From assembly GCF_029852145.1 (NCBI RefSeq), contig NC_079974.1:1488001-1552000 (forward strand): a stretch of DNA of 64,000 bases. The letters are read 5' to 3'. The stretch is from Microplitis mediator (lineage: Eukaryota > Arthropoda > Insecta > Hymenoptera > Braconidae). Shown here one piece after another: positions 46,030 through 57,327 of this stretch (its first letter is position 1; every line of letters begins with the position of its first letter). Below the pieces are notes generated by a model, which saw nothing but the letters and a program-made list of their open reading frames with translations, did not search any database and was not told the DNA's origin. The position numbers and the translations under genes are program-made.

Positions 46030-46539
46030 GAGAGAGATTGATGTTTTTTTCCGATAAGTATCTATGTTTTAGGACAGCCACATGATTTGGAAGGAGCTAC
46101 CGGAGTCGAGCTGACTTTATTCAATATCACTTCGGTAGATTTCTAACACAGTATACCTAGGGATATTGATTAGACAAAATTAAGGCTCCTGGCTATCATG
46201 TACGAACGTACATGCAACGCGGCGGTATTTTTTTTTTTTTGTTATATACCACGCTCTATACACGCAGAGAATTTTATAGTAAAAATTACCAAAAATTTTA
46301 GGTAACGGTTGGAAAACTCGATATTTGTGAGAATTATACTCTTTGCTTCAGTAACTTTTATGAAAATTTCATTTAAATATACTCTATAAAAAAACTATTT
46401 TTACTATACCACACAGTAATATTTCTGACATGAAAAATATATAAAATATATGGAAAAATCTATTACTTTATTTTAAAATTTTTTTTTTTTATTTATTTCA
46501 AAGTCGCATAAACAAAAAAGGTCATGAACGACTTTAGTA
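46030..46539. other. Unannotated spacer
   Basis: A GC-richer patch at 46075-46225 (GGAGCTACCGGAGTCGAGC) without an open frame. No feature called. Confidence 0.35.
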
Positions 46540-47956
46540 CACGGAGAGAAATTTATGGTAACAATTACAATATACTATGGGAATGGTTCCCATAATTCAT
46601 GGTAACCGGTTTTCTTGAAATGTTGATTATAGGAACGGCACCCATATATTGTAGTTATCATTGCTATAATATTATAATAATAGTTACCATAACATTATGG
46701 TAATCGTTACTATAATATCATGGTAACGTTTACTGTAGTATTATAGTAACGTTTACTATAGTATTATAGGAACGATTACCATGATGTATGGTAACCATTA
46801 CCGTAAAATATGGTAACCATGACTATATATTATGGTAATGGTTACTATAATATTATGGTAATGGTTACCATAATATTATGGTAACCATTACTACATTATT
46901 ATGGTAACCATTACCATAACATTATGGTAAAGATTACCATATAAATAGTAACCATTACCATAATATATGGTAACCATTACCATAATACATAGTAATGGTT
47001 ACCATAATATATAGTAATGGTTACCATAATATATAGTAATGGTAACCATAATATATTGTAATGGTTACCATAATATTATGGTAACGTTTACTATAGTATT
47101 GTAGTAACGTTTACTATTGTATTATGGGAACGATTACCATGATGTATGGTAACCATCACCGTAAAATATGGTAACCATGACTATATATTATGGTAATGGT
47201 TACTATAATATTATGGTAATGGTTACCATAATATTATGGTAACCATTACTACATTATTATGGTAACCATTACCATAATATATAGTAATGGTTACCATAAT
47301 ATATAATAATGGTTACCATAATATTATGGTAACCATTACTACATTATTATGGTAACCATTACCATCATATATAGTAATGGTTACCATAATATTATGGTAA
47401 TGTTTACTATATTATTATGGTAACGTTAACTATAGTATTATGGGAGCGATTACCATAATATTATGGTAACCATTATGATTACCATATAAACGGTAACCAT
47501 TACCATAATATATAGTAATGAATACCATACATTATGGTAATGTTTACTATATATTATGGTAACCATTACCATAACATTATGGTAACGATAACCATATAAA
47601 CGGTAACCATCACCATAATATATGGTAACCATTACCATAATATATGGTAACCATTACCATAATATATAGTAATGAATACCATATATTATAGTAATGTTTA
47701 CCATAATATTATGGTAACGTTTACTATAGTATTATGGGAACGATTACCATAATATTATGGTAATCATTACCATAATTCTTTCACATGCGATATGGGAACT
47801 GTTACCATAATTATAGGAATCATTCCCATACTTATGGGAACTTTTACCAGAAAGTATGGGCCTATATCCCATAATTCCAAGTAATCATTACCATAACGGT
47901 ATGGGATGATATTTCATAAACGTACTATGAATGGTTACCATAAATTTCTCTCCGTG
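46540..47956. mobile_element. CACNG-type element with GGTAACCATTACC palindrome array
   Basis: 1417 bp. Begins CACGGAGAGAAATTTATGGT and ends CCATAAATTTCTCTCCGTG, with TA on both sides. The interior is about sixty units of the type ATTATGGTAACCATTACCAT, each a palindrome, with no AT core. A ~205-bp block (about 46716-46920) is repeated at about 47078-47282. The 62-codon minus frame in it is a by-product. Confidence 0.9.
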
Positions 47957-48050
47957 TAGTATACATATGGTACAGTTTATATAAAGTGAGAATTAGATTT
48001 CATTGAGCAATTTTAAACTTCTGAGCAGGTTTATGGCCGATTTCTTTATG

Positions 48051-48166
48051 CACTGAAAAAAATAATCGCTAGCTGCTAGCGATTTTTTTCTTTAGCAGCT
48101 AGCGATTTTTAATCGTTAGCTGCAAGCGATTATTTCGCTAGCTGCTAGCGATTATTTTTTTCAGTG
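48051..48166. mobile_element. 116-bp CACNG-type element with GCTAGCTGCTAGC palindromes
   Basis: Begins CACTGAAAAAAATAATCGCT and ends GCGATTATTTTTTTCAGTG, with TG on both sides. The interior is four or five repeats of TAGCTGCTAGCGAT in alternating orientation. It is the smallest and cleanest member of the group. Confidence 0.85.
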
Positions 48167-48641
48167 TGAGAGAGATAAACTAGAGTTTGTTATTCGGCAG
48201 ATAAACTCATTCTGGGGTTAAAATTTCGATGGTTGTCTCCAACAGACCGACGGGTTAGCTATCCTATGGTCATGTATGTGTGACTGTGAGCTATAGTACC
48301 TACCCTAGGGGTCCTCCAGACCGAAATTTAATGTATGTACTTAAAAAATCTTTACTAACTACTTCTCCGTTCTAATAGAAGTTTGTCACTCATTATTTGT
48401 TTACGCTAAATTATCTTAAGAAAATGGAACTATTCTAATGATATTATTAATTGCATTTGAGATGACTGAAATCAGATCAAATTTTTTGACCCGGGTATAC
48501 TGCTGCGATCTAATTTTTTGTTAATGTTCGTTTGTTTGAGAGAAAAACTCGGTCAAAGTTATTCATTACTGTATTAGTGCAGCAATGATAATGCCGTTCG
48601 CCCACTGAGATGCGAGAGAGAAAAAAGTAAGAACCTCCGTT
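48167..48641. other. Spacer with a solo CCCGGGTC end
   Basis: At 48471-48495, GAAATCAGATCAAATTTTTTGACCCGGG matches the right end of element 26623-27784, but no partner end lies nearby. Nothing else recognised. Confidence 0.5.
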
Positions 48642-49538
48642 GAGGGGGGGGTAGGAGTTATAAATTATTTCAAAAAAAATTTTTTTTTAATTTTTTTTAT
48701 GAATGAGCAATATGTCAAGAATATCGTGTACAAATTTTAAATCGATCCGAGTAAAACTAACGGAGTTACAGCGTTTCAAATGACCGGCCGGTATACCGGA
48801 TTTTTATACCTGCCCGACCTGCCCCTACATACCCCTAGTAGAAATCAGCTGCAATTTTCTTTGTTCTTCCGAATCCCTTTCTCCGGCTGTGTGTCTTTCA
48901 AAGGATGTAAACTGATGACTCAATATAAGTATAAAAATTCATATTCTTTGATTGATAGTTTATTTCAAATTTTCACGAATAAAAAACTTTAAATGGATTG
49001 TCCCGAAAACGTTATTTTTAAAGTCCGTGAACATCATAACTCAAAATGTAATGAACCGATCCTTTTGAAAATTTGAACATTACTTCTTCACATAAATCAA
49101 CAGGTAACCACGAAGAGTTTTTTTTTGTTTTTCATTTTTTTCTATTTTTTAATAACAAATTAACCGCGATTTTTTGAGCTAAAATCGCGTTTTTCACTTC
49201 CAAGTGCTGCAAAAAATCGAAAAAAAAAAAAAATCTTCGTGGTTACCTCGAGAAATACATCAACTTTAAAATGCATATTAATTTTTTTTTTTCCGATGAT
49301 CCGGTAACGAGTTATGATGTTCACCGCAAAACGACTTTTTTTCGAGGCGCCTCCGGAGATTCAATGTCACCAGCTTATTAATCAATATTTTTCGTTGAAA
49401 ATTTTTTCTGATATTCTTTAAAAGTTGTACAATAATATGTGATTAAGCTTAATAAAATTATATTACTCATTTCGCCGGGAAAAAATCACAAAAATATGCT
49501 TTTTTTTCGCCTTTAAAACCCTACCCTCCCCCCCCTTA
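48642..49538. mobile_element. Possible palindromic element with poly-G ends
   Basis: TTGAGGGGGGGGTAGGAG at the left and CCCTACCCTCCCCCCCCTTAA at the right are imperfect inverted ends. Inside, GAACATCATAACTC (about 49032) inverts GAGTTATGATGTTCAC (about 49308), and GGTAACCACGAAGA (about 49093) inverts TCTTCGTGGTTACC (about 49233). The 70-codon frame 48780-48992 has no domain. Confidence 0.5.
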
Positions 49539-50425
49539 ATAAGACTATTTTTTGTTAGCACCTAGTCCTAAAGTATATTTCCATAATCATTAAAACTAGT
49601 TGAAAATGATATATTTTTATGCTTGTCCCTTCATAGTTACCTGTTCAGAGCCTTTTTCTCTTAGTGTGATAATTAAAACAATTATTTTATTTATGCACCA
49701 AAAATAAATTACAATTGAAGTGATTCAAAATTATAATCAAGTGAACCAGAAAGTTTTCGTATTTGATTCCATTTAGCAATTCGAATAACAAATTGACTTA
49801 AAATTTTACCTTTAGTGTCTAGAATATAAGAATATATGATCTTGTACACACACGACAGCTGTCAACTGAAGCTTAAGGAATATAAATAATCTACAAAATA
49901 TCCCTGGATATGTGGAAGGAATATTTCGAAGCATATATATCTTAAAAAAGCTTTCAATGATTCTAAAAGTCAGATGTGATACCAAGTATGCTAAGAGATT
50001 GAAATCAGATGAATAAGACTGTTTTAAAAAAATGAAAGAAATCGGAAAAGCAATGAAAAAAAAGCGTAGACAAAGTTTGAAAATAAAAAACCTACACCTG
50101 AATGTACTGTACTAGTAAAACCCACATAGAGGTGGATGAAATACGATGTGCAGTGGAATACTCCTTTTCTTTTTAGCAGCTTTGTCGCAAGAGAGACTAG
50201 AGTTTAAGCATGTTACGGAGGCGATTCAGTATCTCTTACCGCAATGCAGAACATTGAATTTTAGCAACTCGCCGCAAGGCTTTGTTTTGAGAAGATAGAC
50301 TGTGCAATGAAAGATGGAAAAAACTACAGCTCGTAAAATAGATTCTGATTAAGGGTTTATCCCTGTTTTTATTTTTATAATCTTTATCATTCTTTACTGT
50401 TCTTGAAAGAAACTACATCATCATA
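49539..50425. other. Unannotated spacer
   Basis: About 890 bp without open frames above 60 codons and without recognised repeats. Confidence 0.4.
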
Positions 50426-51211
50426 CACGGAGAGAAAATTATGGCAGCGGTTCCCATAATTTTGTGAAATTTTTTCCTATACCATCATAGGAATTACGAC
50501 CATAAATTATGGAAGCGGTTCCTATAATTATAGGAATGTTTCCCATAATTATAGGAATAGTTCCTATAATTATGAGAATGATACCCATAACACTATGGGA
50601 ATGTTTCCTATAATTATAGCAATGGTTCCTATAATTTATAGGAATACTTTCTATAATATTATGGGAATCATTCCTATAATTTATGGGAATTGTTCCTATA
50701 ATAGTATGGGAACTATTCCCATAATATTATGGGAATGATTCCTATAATGCAATTGGAATGGTTCGTATACCATTATGGGAATCATTCCCATAATATTATG
50801 GGAATAGTTCCCATACTATTATAGGAACCATTCCTATAATATTATGGGAATGGTTCTCATATTATCATGAAAAAATTAATTTAAAGAAGTGTGGTAATCA
50901 TTTCTACAATACACAGAAATATTATTAAATATAAAAACAAAAATTCAAACATTGAAAAAAAAAATCGTATTTGTCAAAAAAACATTAAAATTTTTAACAA
51001 GAATTTTTTGTCAGCACAAAACATTCAAGAAAATTCAAATTTTGAGATATTTCTACACTATTGTGCAAAAAAAAAATTTTATGATATTATAGGGATGGTT
51101 CCCATAACATTATGGGAATAGTTCCCATAATATTATAGGAATAGTTCCTATACCAATATGGGAACCATTCCCATAATACATAGCAAAACTTCCCATAATT
51201 TTCTTTCCGTG
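50426..51211 (+). mobile_element. CACNG-type GGGAACCATTCCC array element, copy E4
   Basis: 786 bp. Begins CACGGAGAGAAAATTATGGC and ends ATAATTTTCTTTCCGTG, with TA on both sides. The left array and core are as in E1, but the right array has only about three units. E copies therefore differ mainly by array length. Confidence 0.9.
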
Positions 51212-51671
51212 TAGTTTAAAAAATAAAAGTTTCATATTTTTTTTTCAAGAATCAACATGCTATTAATAAATTAACAACATTTACACGCTTGTTCACGGTA
51301 AACCTAAATCATAATACCTGTGAAAATTTTTTTTGTAGAATTTGACAAAAGTTCATGAAAATCTATTTTCATGATACCAGCATCGAAACTTTAAATAAAT
51401 TGTGAAGGCCTTCAGTCAGCTGACAGAACACATCCGTGTTTTGTTTCTTGGGAAGAAACAAATAATTTTTCTGCCCGCTAGCTTAAGGCATTCGTAATTT
51501 TAACTATGGAACTTGTCATCTACCGGGCGTATTCTCAGGAAGACAGGGGAAGAAGCGACGTTCCCACTTGGCCAAGTGGTATGACGACCAATACAAGGAA
51601 TTGATGCTATGGGAGAACCTATCTGGCAGAAAAGAAACTAAATGGTAGAGTTCTATGGTTACGGACTCGTA
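51212..51671. other. Spacer with GC-richer patch
   Basis: 51500-51665 is GC-richer (CTACCGGGCGTATTCTCAGG, GAAGCGACGTTCCCACTTGG). Each frame contains a stop. Unassigned. Confidence 0.35.
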
Positions 51672-53180
51672 CACGGAGAGAAAAATATCGCCAGAATGAC
51701 TATCCCCTCAAATGACGTATCGTCAGAATAACGATTCGTATACCTAATTTAGGAATACTCTCATATTAAATTAATAATCTGTAGTATCCCGCATGAAAAT
51801 AACATATATTTTAATTATATAAAAAAAAAAATACACCGTAAATATATAATTTTATAAAACGGCAAAAATGTATGTATAATAAAATATAATATTTATATAA
51901 ATGCAAAGTTATTCTTTGATTTATAATTTAAATTATAAAAAAATATATACATATTTTCATAATATGTAATATAATTATAAAATGTAATTCTTAACTTATA
52001 AAATTCATTATAAATTTACATATATTGGAACGATATATAATAGAATATATCTTTTTTATATATTAAATATTATATTGTTAAATATATTTTTTTATATAAT
52101 TGACGTTGGAGAATCTCAAGATATTGAATTGTATATTGTATTATATAATACATTATAAATCTAAAAATATAAAATAAAATATGAAAAATAAAGACTTTCA
52201 GTTTGACGATGATTGTGAGTATCAATGAGAATATATTTTATTCGAGTAAATTAAGTATGTAGATCGAACTTGAAAGGAAGTTTGTAGAGAGAGTCGTTAT
52301 GACTATAAATTTTCATTTATATGATTAATTTTTAATATAAAAAAATAATTACTCAAAATAAAATAAGTTTTAGAGGATACCGAAAGAGCATTCATGGAAC
52401 TGAAAATTTTTCGAAGCACAAAAGTGTCATGTATATCTTTAAATATATACAAGCTTATATACGAGCATTATATATTATATTATACTGTTAATAATATAAT
52501 TTGAATTATAAAATCATAATATATATAAACTTATAAATTGATACTATATAATGACATATATTTTTTTTATATAATCTAATATTATATGGAGTTTTTATAA
52601 TGATAATATATGCCAAAATATAAAATTATATATTATATTGATATACTTTTAAAATATAAAATTTTATATTGAAAACGGCAAAAAAGTAGTTATTTTTAAA
52701 TATATAATTATTTATATTCTAAATTATACTATAATATAATAAATATTATATTATCTGATATAATTTCAGAGTATAAGTTTTTTTCATGCGGGATCGTTAA
52801 AATGAACATACGTATTTGGGTTAGGTTAAGTGTTCGTCTATTTAATTTAACAATACGACGAATAGCCTTTGTAACGATATGTAGTTTCGTTGATATAAGT
52901 ATCTGTATCGCCAGCGTGAGGATCCGAATAGCTAAATTGGCTATACGTATCATCGTTCTCGGTTGCCGGTTGCCTAAATACAGAGTTTGCGCAATAGTCA
53001 TGTCAGCGATTCATAAAATGCCTAAAATAAGGATACGGATCGTCATTTTGACGATCCACTGTGAGGATACTCTGTATAGCTGAATTGGCTATACGGCGTA
53101 TCGTTAAGTAAGATGACTATACAGCGTATAGCCAGAATAGCGATACGTATACTTAATCTGGCGATATTTTTCTCTCCGTG
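51672..53180. mobile_element. CACNG-type element with CGATACGTAT motifs, split by family C
   Basis: Begins CACGGAGAGAAAAATATCGC and ends GCGATATTTTTCTCTCCGTG, with TA on both sides. Its own sequence (51672-51787 and 52793-53180, about 500 bp) repeats GCCAGAATAGCGATACGTAT-like and TAGCTAAATTGGCTATACG-like palindromic units. The 90-93-codon frames on both strands here are by-products of the repetition. Confidence 0.8.
51788..52792 (-). mobile_element. CCCGCATG family C, full copy 4
   Basis: 1005 bp. Begins CCCGCATGAAAATAACATAT and ends AAGTTTTTTTCATGCGGG, with AT on both sides. Same structure as 32034-33035. Confidence 0.9.
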
Positions 53181-53182
53181 TA

Positions 53183-53638
53183 GTGGCTGTTGGTTCGGTC
53201 CCACACACAAAAGGATCGTTGATCTGATCATTGATCCGAGGGTAAGGCCAATTATGAGCTTATGCTCAATATTTCGCTATGACTACATTGTGGTAGAAAA
53301 GACGGACACTCACAGCGCGTGTATGACTAAAGTAGCTGAAACGGCCTCCTGTAAAAAGAAGGTGAGCTCCAATTCCATTAAATTAATTTATTAAATAATA
53401 ATTGTCGTTTGTTTAATAGTAAGTTTAGACCATTAATTGTATTTACGTAAATGACAGTTCTGACTTTGTTATTAAGTTTTACAAAAATCGGCGTAAATAA
53501 TAAACAGTATTTATAGTTTCTCCTTAATTACAAATGCTAAATCTCAATTTACGCTGACGCTTAATTGATCACACCATTGGTCTTAAATTAACTTGTTTCT
53601 GACTGGCTGCTGGCACTGAAACTTTAAGTTCCTATGTA
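53183..53638. other. Spacer with two segments shared elsewhere
   Basis: 53234-53300 (TATGAGCTTATGCTCAATAT, TTTCGCTATGA) resembles the inverse of 42230-42290. 53581-53636 (AAATTAACTTGTTTCTGACT, GGCTGCTGGCACTGAA) resembles 44488-44545. Both are short diverged repeats of unknown class. Confidence 0.4.
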
Positions 53639-54540
53639 CAGTCCGCGTCACTTGGATACCTTCACCTATTTTTTTTTTTTTTTTTTTCAATAACTGATTC
53701 TCTACTCGCTACTATATAAAGTTATCTGTATATTTTATATTTTTTATTTAAGACAGAACAAGATATGTTGTTAGTGTTCGAGAAACAAAGTGAGGATATC
53801 GTGATGGAGGCATGCCACTGGTCGGCAGTTCGTCACATGGATAATCTCAGTCAAATTTATTACGCAAAGGAACTAATACGATTCATTTTCGTATTATTAT
53901 GTTGTAATTTTATAGCGTAGTGAATAAATTAAAATCGATTTAAAACACCAAAATTGGTTTCTATATAAAATGGCGCGCAATAAAATGTCAAGTATTGAAA
54001 AAATTATTAAAATCAAATTTTTACTTGATCAAAATTTATCTTATCGTGAAATCGTTAGAAGAGTGAATAGAAGTGCTAAAGTTATTAATAATTTCGTGGA
54101 AAACAATGAAAACTACGGAAAAAATTATAAAGGTCGAACGAAATTCGCAACAACGCCAAGGGAACGTCGAATGATAATTCGCGTGGCATCTAATTCCATT
54201 AAGACTGTGAGGCAAATAGCAGCAGAAGTTGGAACAACAGTATCTATTTCAACTGTAACAAGAGTGATAAGACGGGCAAAGCATCTAAAGAGAATGAAAT
54301 TTAAAAAAAAATCGGCTTTGAATCAAAAACACATATCACCACGACTTTTGTTTGTAAAAGAACATATGACTCGGATAGATAAATGGCTACGAGTAATTTT
54401 TTCAGATGAAATAAAATTTAATTTAAATGGGCCTGATGGATGTAACTATTACTTTTATGATTTGCGGAAAGAAGAAAAAATTTTGATTAAGAATCAGATA
54501 TTGAAAAAAATAGGTGAAGCTATCCAAGTGACGCGGACTG
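53639..54540 (+). mobile_element. Tc3-like transposon, internally deleted, copy 2
   Basis: 902 bp, with TA on both sides. The ends are 30-bp inverted repeats (CAGTCCGCGTCACTTGGATA and inward) with a single mismatch. The left ~330 bp are non-coding. The transposase frame then runs into the right repeat. Copy 38971-39870 has the same structure, so this deleted form has itself been mobile. Confidence 0.92.
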
Positions 54541-54581
54541 TATATTGCTCGTTTTCGTCAAAAGTTATACTTATTATATGA
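53970..54581 (+). pseudogene. Tc3-like transposase, N-terminal half, open but truncated by deletion
   Basis: 203 codons. Residues about 8-45 and 62-105 form the two helix-turn-helix units (SYREIVRRVNRSAKVI and VRQIAAEVGTTVSISTVTRVI). WLRVIFSDEIKFNLNGPDG at about 139-157 is the start of the catalytic domain, with the first Asp at about residue 146. From about residue 181 the frame is encoded by the right terminal repeat (IQVTRTVY), and the last ~13 residues come from flanking DNA. Tc3-type transposases are about 330-345 residues, with second and third catalytic residues in the missing part. The product could still bind the ends but not cut. Start chosen at the ATG that aligns with copy 1. Confidence 0.88.
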
Positions 54582-55185
54582 TTTCATTAACTGAGCTTCT
54601 TTACTTGAATATATGCCTACGTTCAGTTTGAAATGATTGAACAACGCTACCGTCGTGAAAAACGATATTAAATGCTGTTCGCTGATGACGCGCGAAAATT
54701 TAAAAATTTCAAAGTACCATTAGTACAAAAAATGTATGCATACCTACAATATTATATTTCAATCAATAATTCAAACTATACTTAATTGTTAGAACTCGGA
54801 ATTTCTAAAAACTATCGACTCGAAAAATTCATTACATCTAATTTAAAATTTATTTTTATTAGGGTCCACCTCATAAGCTCGATCATTCTGGAAATATTGA
54901 TCGTATATGTTTGACTCTGAGGACCTTCTGTGTAGAGGATTTTAAGTTCTACAGAGCTGTCAAGTTTATTTTTCATAAAAAATTTTTTTAGACAGATAAA
55001 ATTAATGTTGGATGAAAAAAAAGTCATTTTCAACGTTACGTAAAAGGGAAACTTTTCGATAAGCTAAGATTGTAATTGACTTAGAATTTTATTTCCACCA
55101 AGAATTTTCTTTTTTTACTATAAACTATTACTTTTTTAAATTATACAAAAAAAATGCTGCTCAAAAATGCAAAACTTGATATATG
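54541..55185. other. Unannotated spacer
   Basis: Contains a 73-codon minus frame (54812-55033) without a domain. Nothing else was seen. Confidence 0.4.
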
Positions 55186-56510
55186 AAGGAAGAGGGGGGG
55201 GGGGGCGAACCTTGGTACTTAAAGAAATACTTAAGTTTTTGAGGACTTAAATACGCTAAATCTTTTTTTTTTTTAATGATATTCAAAGTAAATTGAAAAA
55301 GTTATTAGTTGCCATTAAAAAAAATTGGTCTGTCAGTTGACCCTGCGGGCCAGCCCCAAAACTTTCCGCTGTTTTCGAGCTCGTTGAGCTCGAAAACATT
55401 ATTGTGAATACATTTTCGAGCTCTTCGAGCTCGCAAATACTTTTGTATGCCATTGTTTTGTAAAAAACCATTTTTTAGCATTTCCTTCTCCCACGATATC
55501 TCGCGAACGAATTAACCGATTTTGATGGTTGAGGTGGCAATCGACGCGTTTTATCAAGTTCTGAAGCTGATCAAATTTTGAAATTGATTTATTTAGCCGT
55601 TTTTGAGAAATTTCAAAAAAATCAAGGAAAAAAATTTTTTTGAATTCTTTCGTCAACGGTTTCTCTTGAACGAATGAACCGATTTTGATGGTTGAGGTGG
55701 CATTCGACGTGGCTTATAGAGTTTTAGAGCTGATTAGATTTTGGAATCCATCCATCGAGCAAATTAAAAGTTATCCAAATAAAACATTTTCGAAAAAATT
55801 TTATTTTTGAAATATCTCTGAACGCACCTTACCGATTAAGTTCAAATTTTTACGGCCTCAAGACATTAACAAGCCGCGTCAAATGACACCTCAACGATCA
55901 AAATCGGTTCATCCGTTCAAGAGTTATGAATATTTACATACATACATACGTACGTACGTACACACATACATACACTCGGACATGATCGTGAAATTAGTCA
56001 GGATAGCTTCCTAGGACCTCGAAACGTCGACATCTGATGGAAATTCGATTTCCGTAAATCGGACCGAAACCAATAACTTCCCGAATTTTTGAAAATTTAC
56101 AATTTTCTTAGCGGGAAGTTAAAAAAATTTTTCTTTTTTTGCGGGCAAAACGGGGTATCCTCTAAGAAAGGTGAAAAAAAAATTTGTGGTTATTTAATAA
56201 ATTTGATAAAATTAAATTTTTTTTAAGTAATTTACATAAAGAAAAATTACATTTCACCCAATTATTGGATACTAATGAAGAAAAAAAAAATTTTTAATAG
56301 TTTTATCATAAAACAAGTCATTAACATTTTTCGACTGACACGCAATTTTTGAAAAAGTTTAATAAAAAACATTTCAAATCATGCTCAATTATATTTACAA
56401 AAGTGATTTTGGAATGTTTAAACAATCAAATTTTTTTTTATAAAATTTTGGATACCTTGTTTTGCCTACTCTACCCCGTTTTGCTCCCCCCCCCCTTCCC
56501 CTACATATGT
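55186..56510. mobile_element. Possible poly-G-ended element hosting family A
   Basis: Left: AGAGGGGGGGGGGGGCGAAC at about 55188. Right: CTACCCCGTTTTGCTCCCCC then CCTTCCCCTA at 56471-56508. Just after the family A insertion, GGGCAAAACGGGGTATCC (56144) is the inverse of part of the right end. It resembles the ends of 35282-36030 in style. Boundaries uncertain. Confidence 0.35.
55314..56128 (-). mobile_element. Family A element, full, reverse orientation
   Basis: Begins AAAAATTGGTCTGTCAGTTG, then CCAGCCCCAAAACTTTCCGC, and ends TTCTTAGCGGGAAGTTAAAA. The GAGCTCGTTGAGCTCGAAAA and GAGCTCTTCGAGCTCGCAAA pair and the ACGTACGT/CATA microsatellite (about 55933-55975) are present. The 85- and 62-codon frames here are by-products. 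Confidence 0.8.
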
Positions 56511-57327
56511 ATATATATAATCATAATTCAACAATTCATTGCATTTAAATTTTACAGCTTAAAATAGTTTGTCAATTATAAAAAATGTTGCCACATGATT
56601 TAATTGAAAACGAATCAATCGCACGAGTTTTTGTAAATTTTAGTCTTTAAACATCTCGCAAACTGCTTATGTAATCGAGTTAAAAATTTCAGTAAAGGTG
56701 GTTCAGTCGCGAACTTGTGAACGAACGAATACGAATAGTTACGAAATTTCCCAAGTATAGATTGTAACAACTACTAGTATTGTACTATAGTAATTTTCTA
56801 ATTCGAATGCGTATGTATAAAATATAATTTGTGTGTAATAATTTAGACAAATAACTCGCCATGATAAAATAAAATAAAAACTTTTGTTTATATGTTAATT
56901 GATTAGAGATCATTATGCTCAGACCTGCGATGAATATATAGACTCATTTATTATCTGATTCAATATTTATTCTACTAAAAATAATACACTAAATCTCGAA
57001 GGTTGTCATTATTTTGATTGGTAGGAATAGAACTCATAAACTTAACATGTGTGCTTGCGCGCGTCACTGCTCTAGTATCAGTCAAAAATGACTTGGGTGG
57101 AAGGGTAAAAATAGATAGTTTTGAATTTTGAAATTCCTGTAGTCTCAGGAACTTTATTGTAAAAAATAATTTCAAATCAGTAATATGTGTCAATAAGACT
57201 TTTGTAAAATCATTCTAACTAATACTGATTAATGTAACAATTAAAATAACATCGACCTTAACTGGAACTTCATTCTTAATAATAAGAAAAACTAATACCA
57301 GAAGTAGGAGTTTATAAATGATGAGAT
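56511..57327. other. Unannotated spacer
   Basis: No long open frame and no shared repeat. A 72-codon minus frame (56975-57193) has no recognised domain. Confidence 0.4.

Noticed and set aside
52729..53083. Overlapping 90-93-codon frames on both strands
   Set aside because: They come from repeated CGATACGTAT/ATACGTATCG units in a CACNG element. Repetitive palindromic DNA often leaves both strands open.
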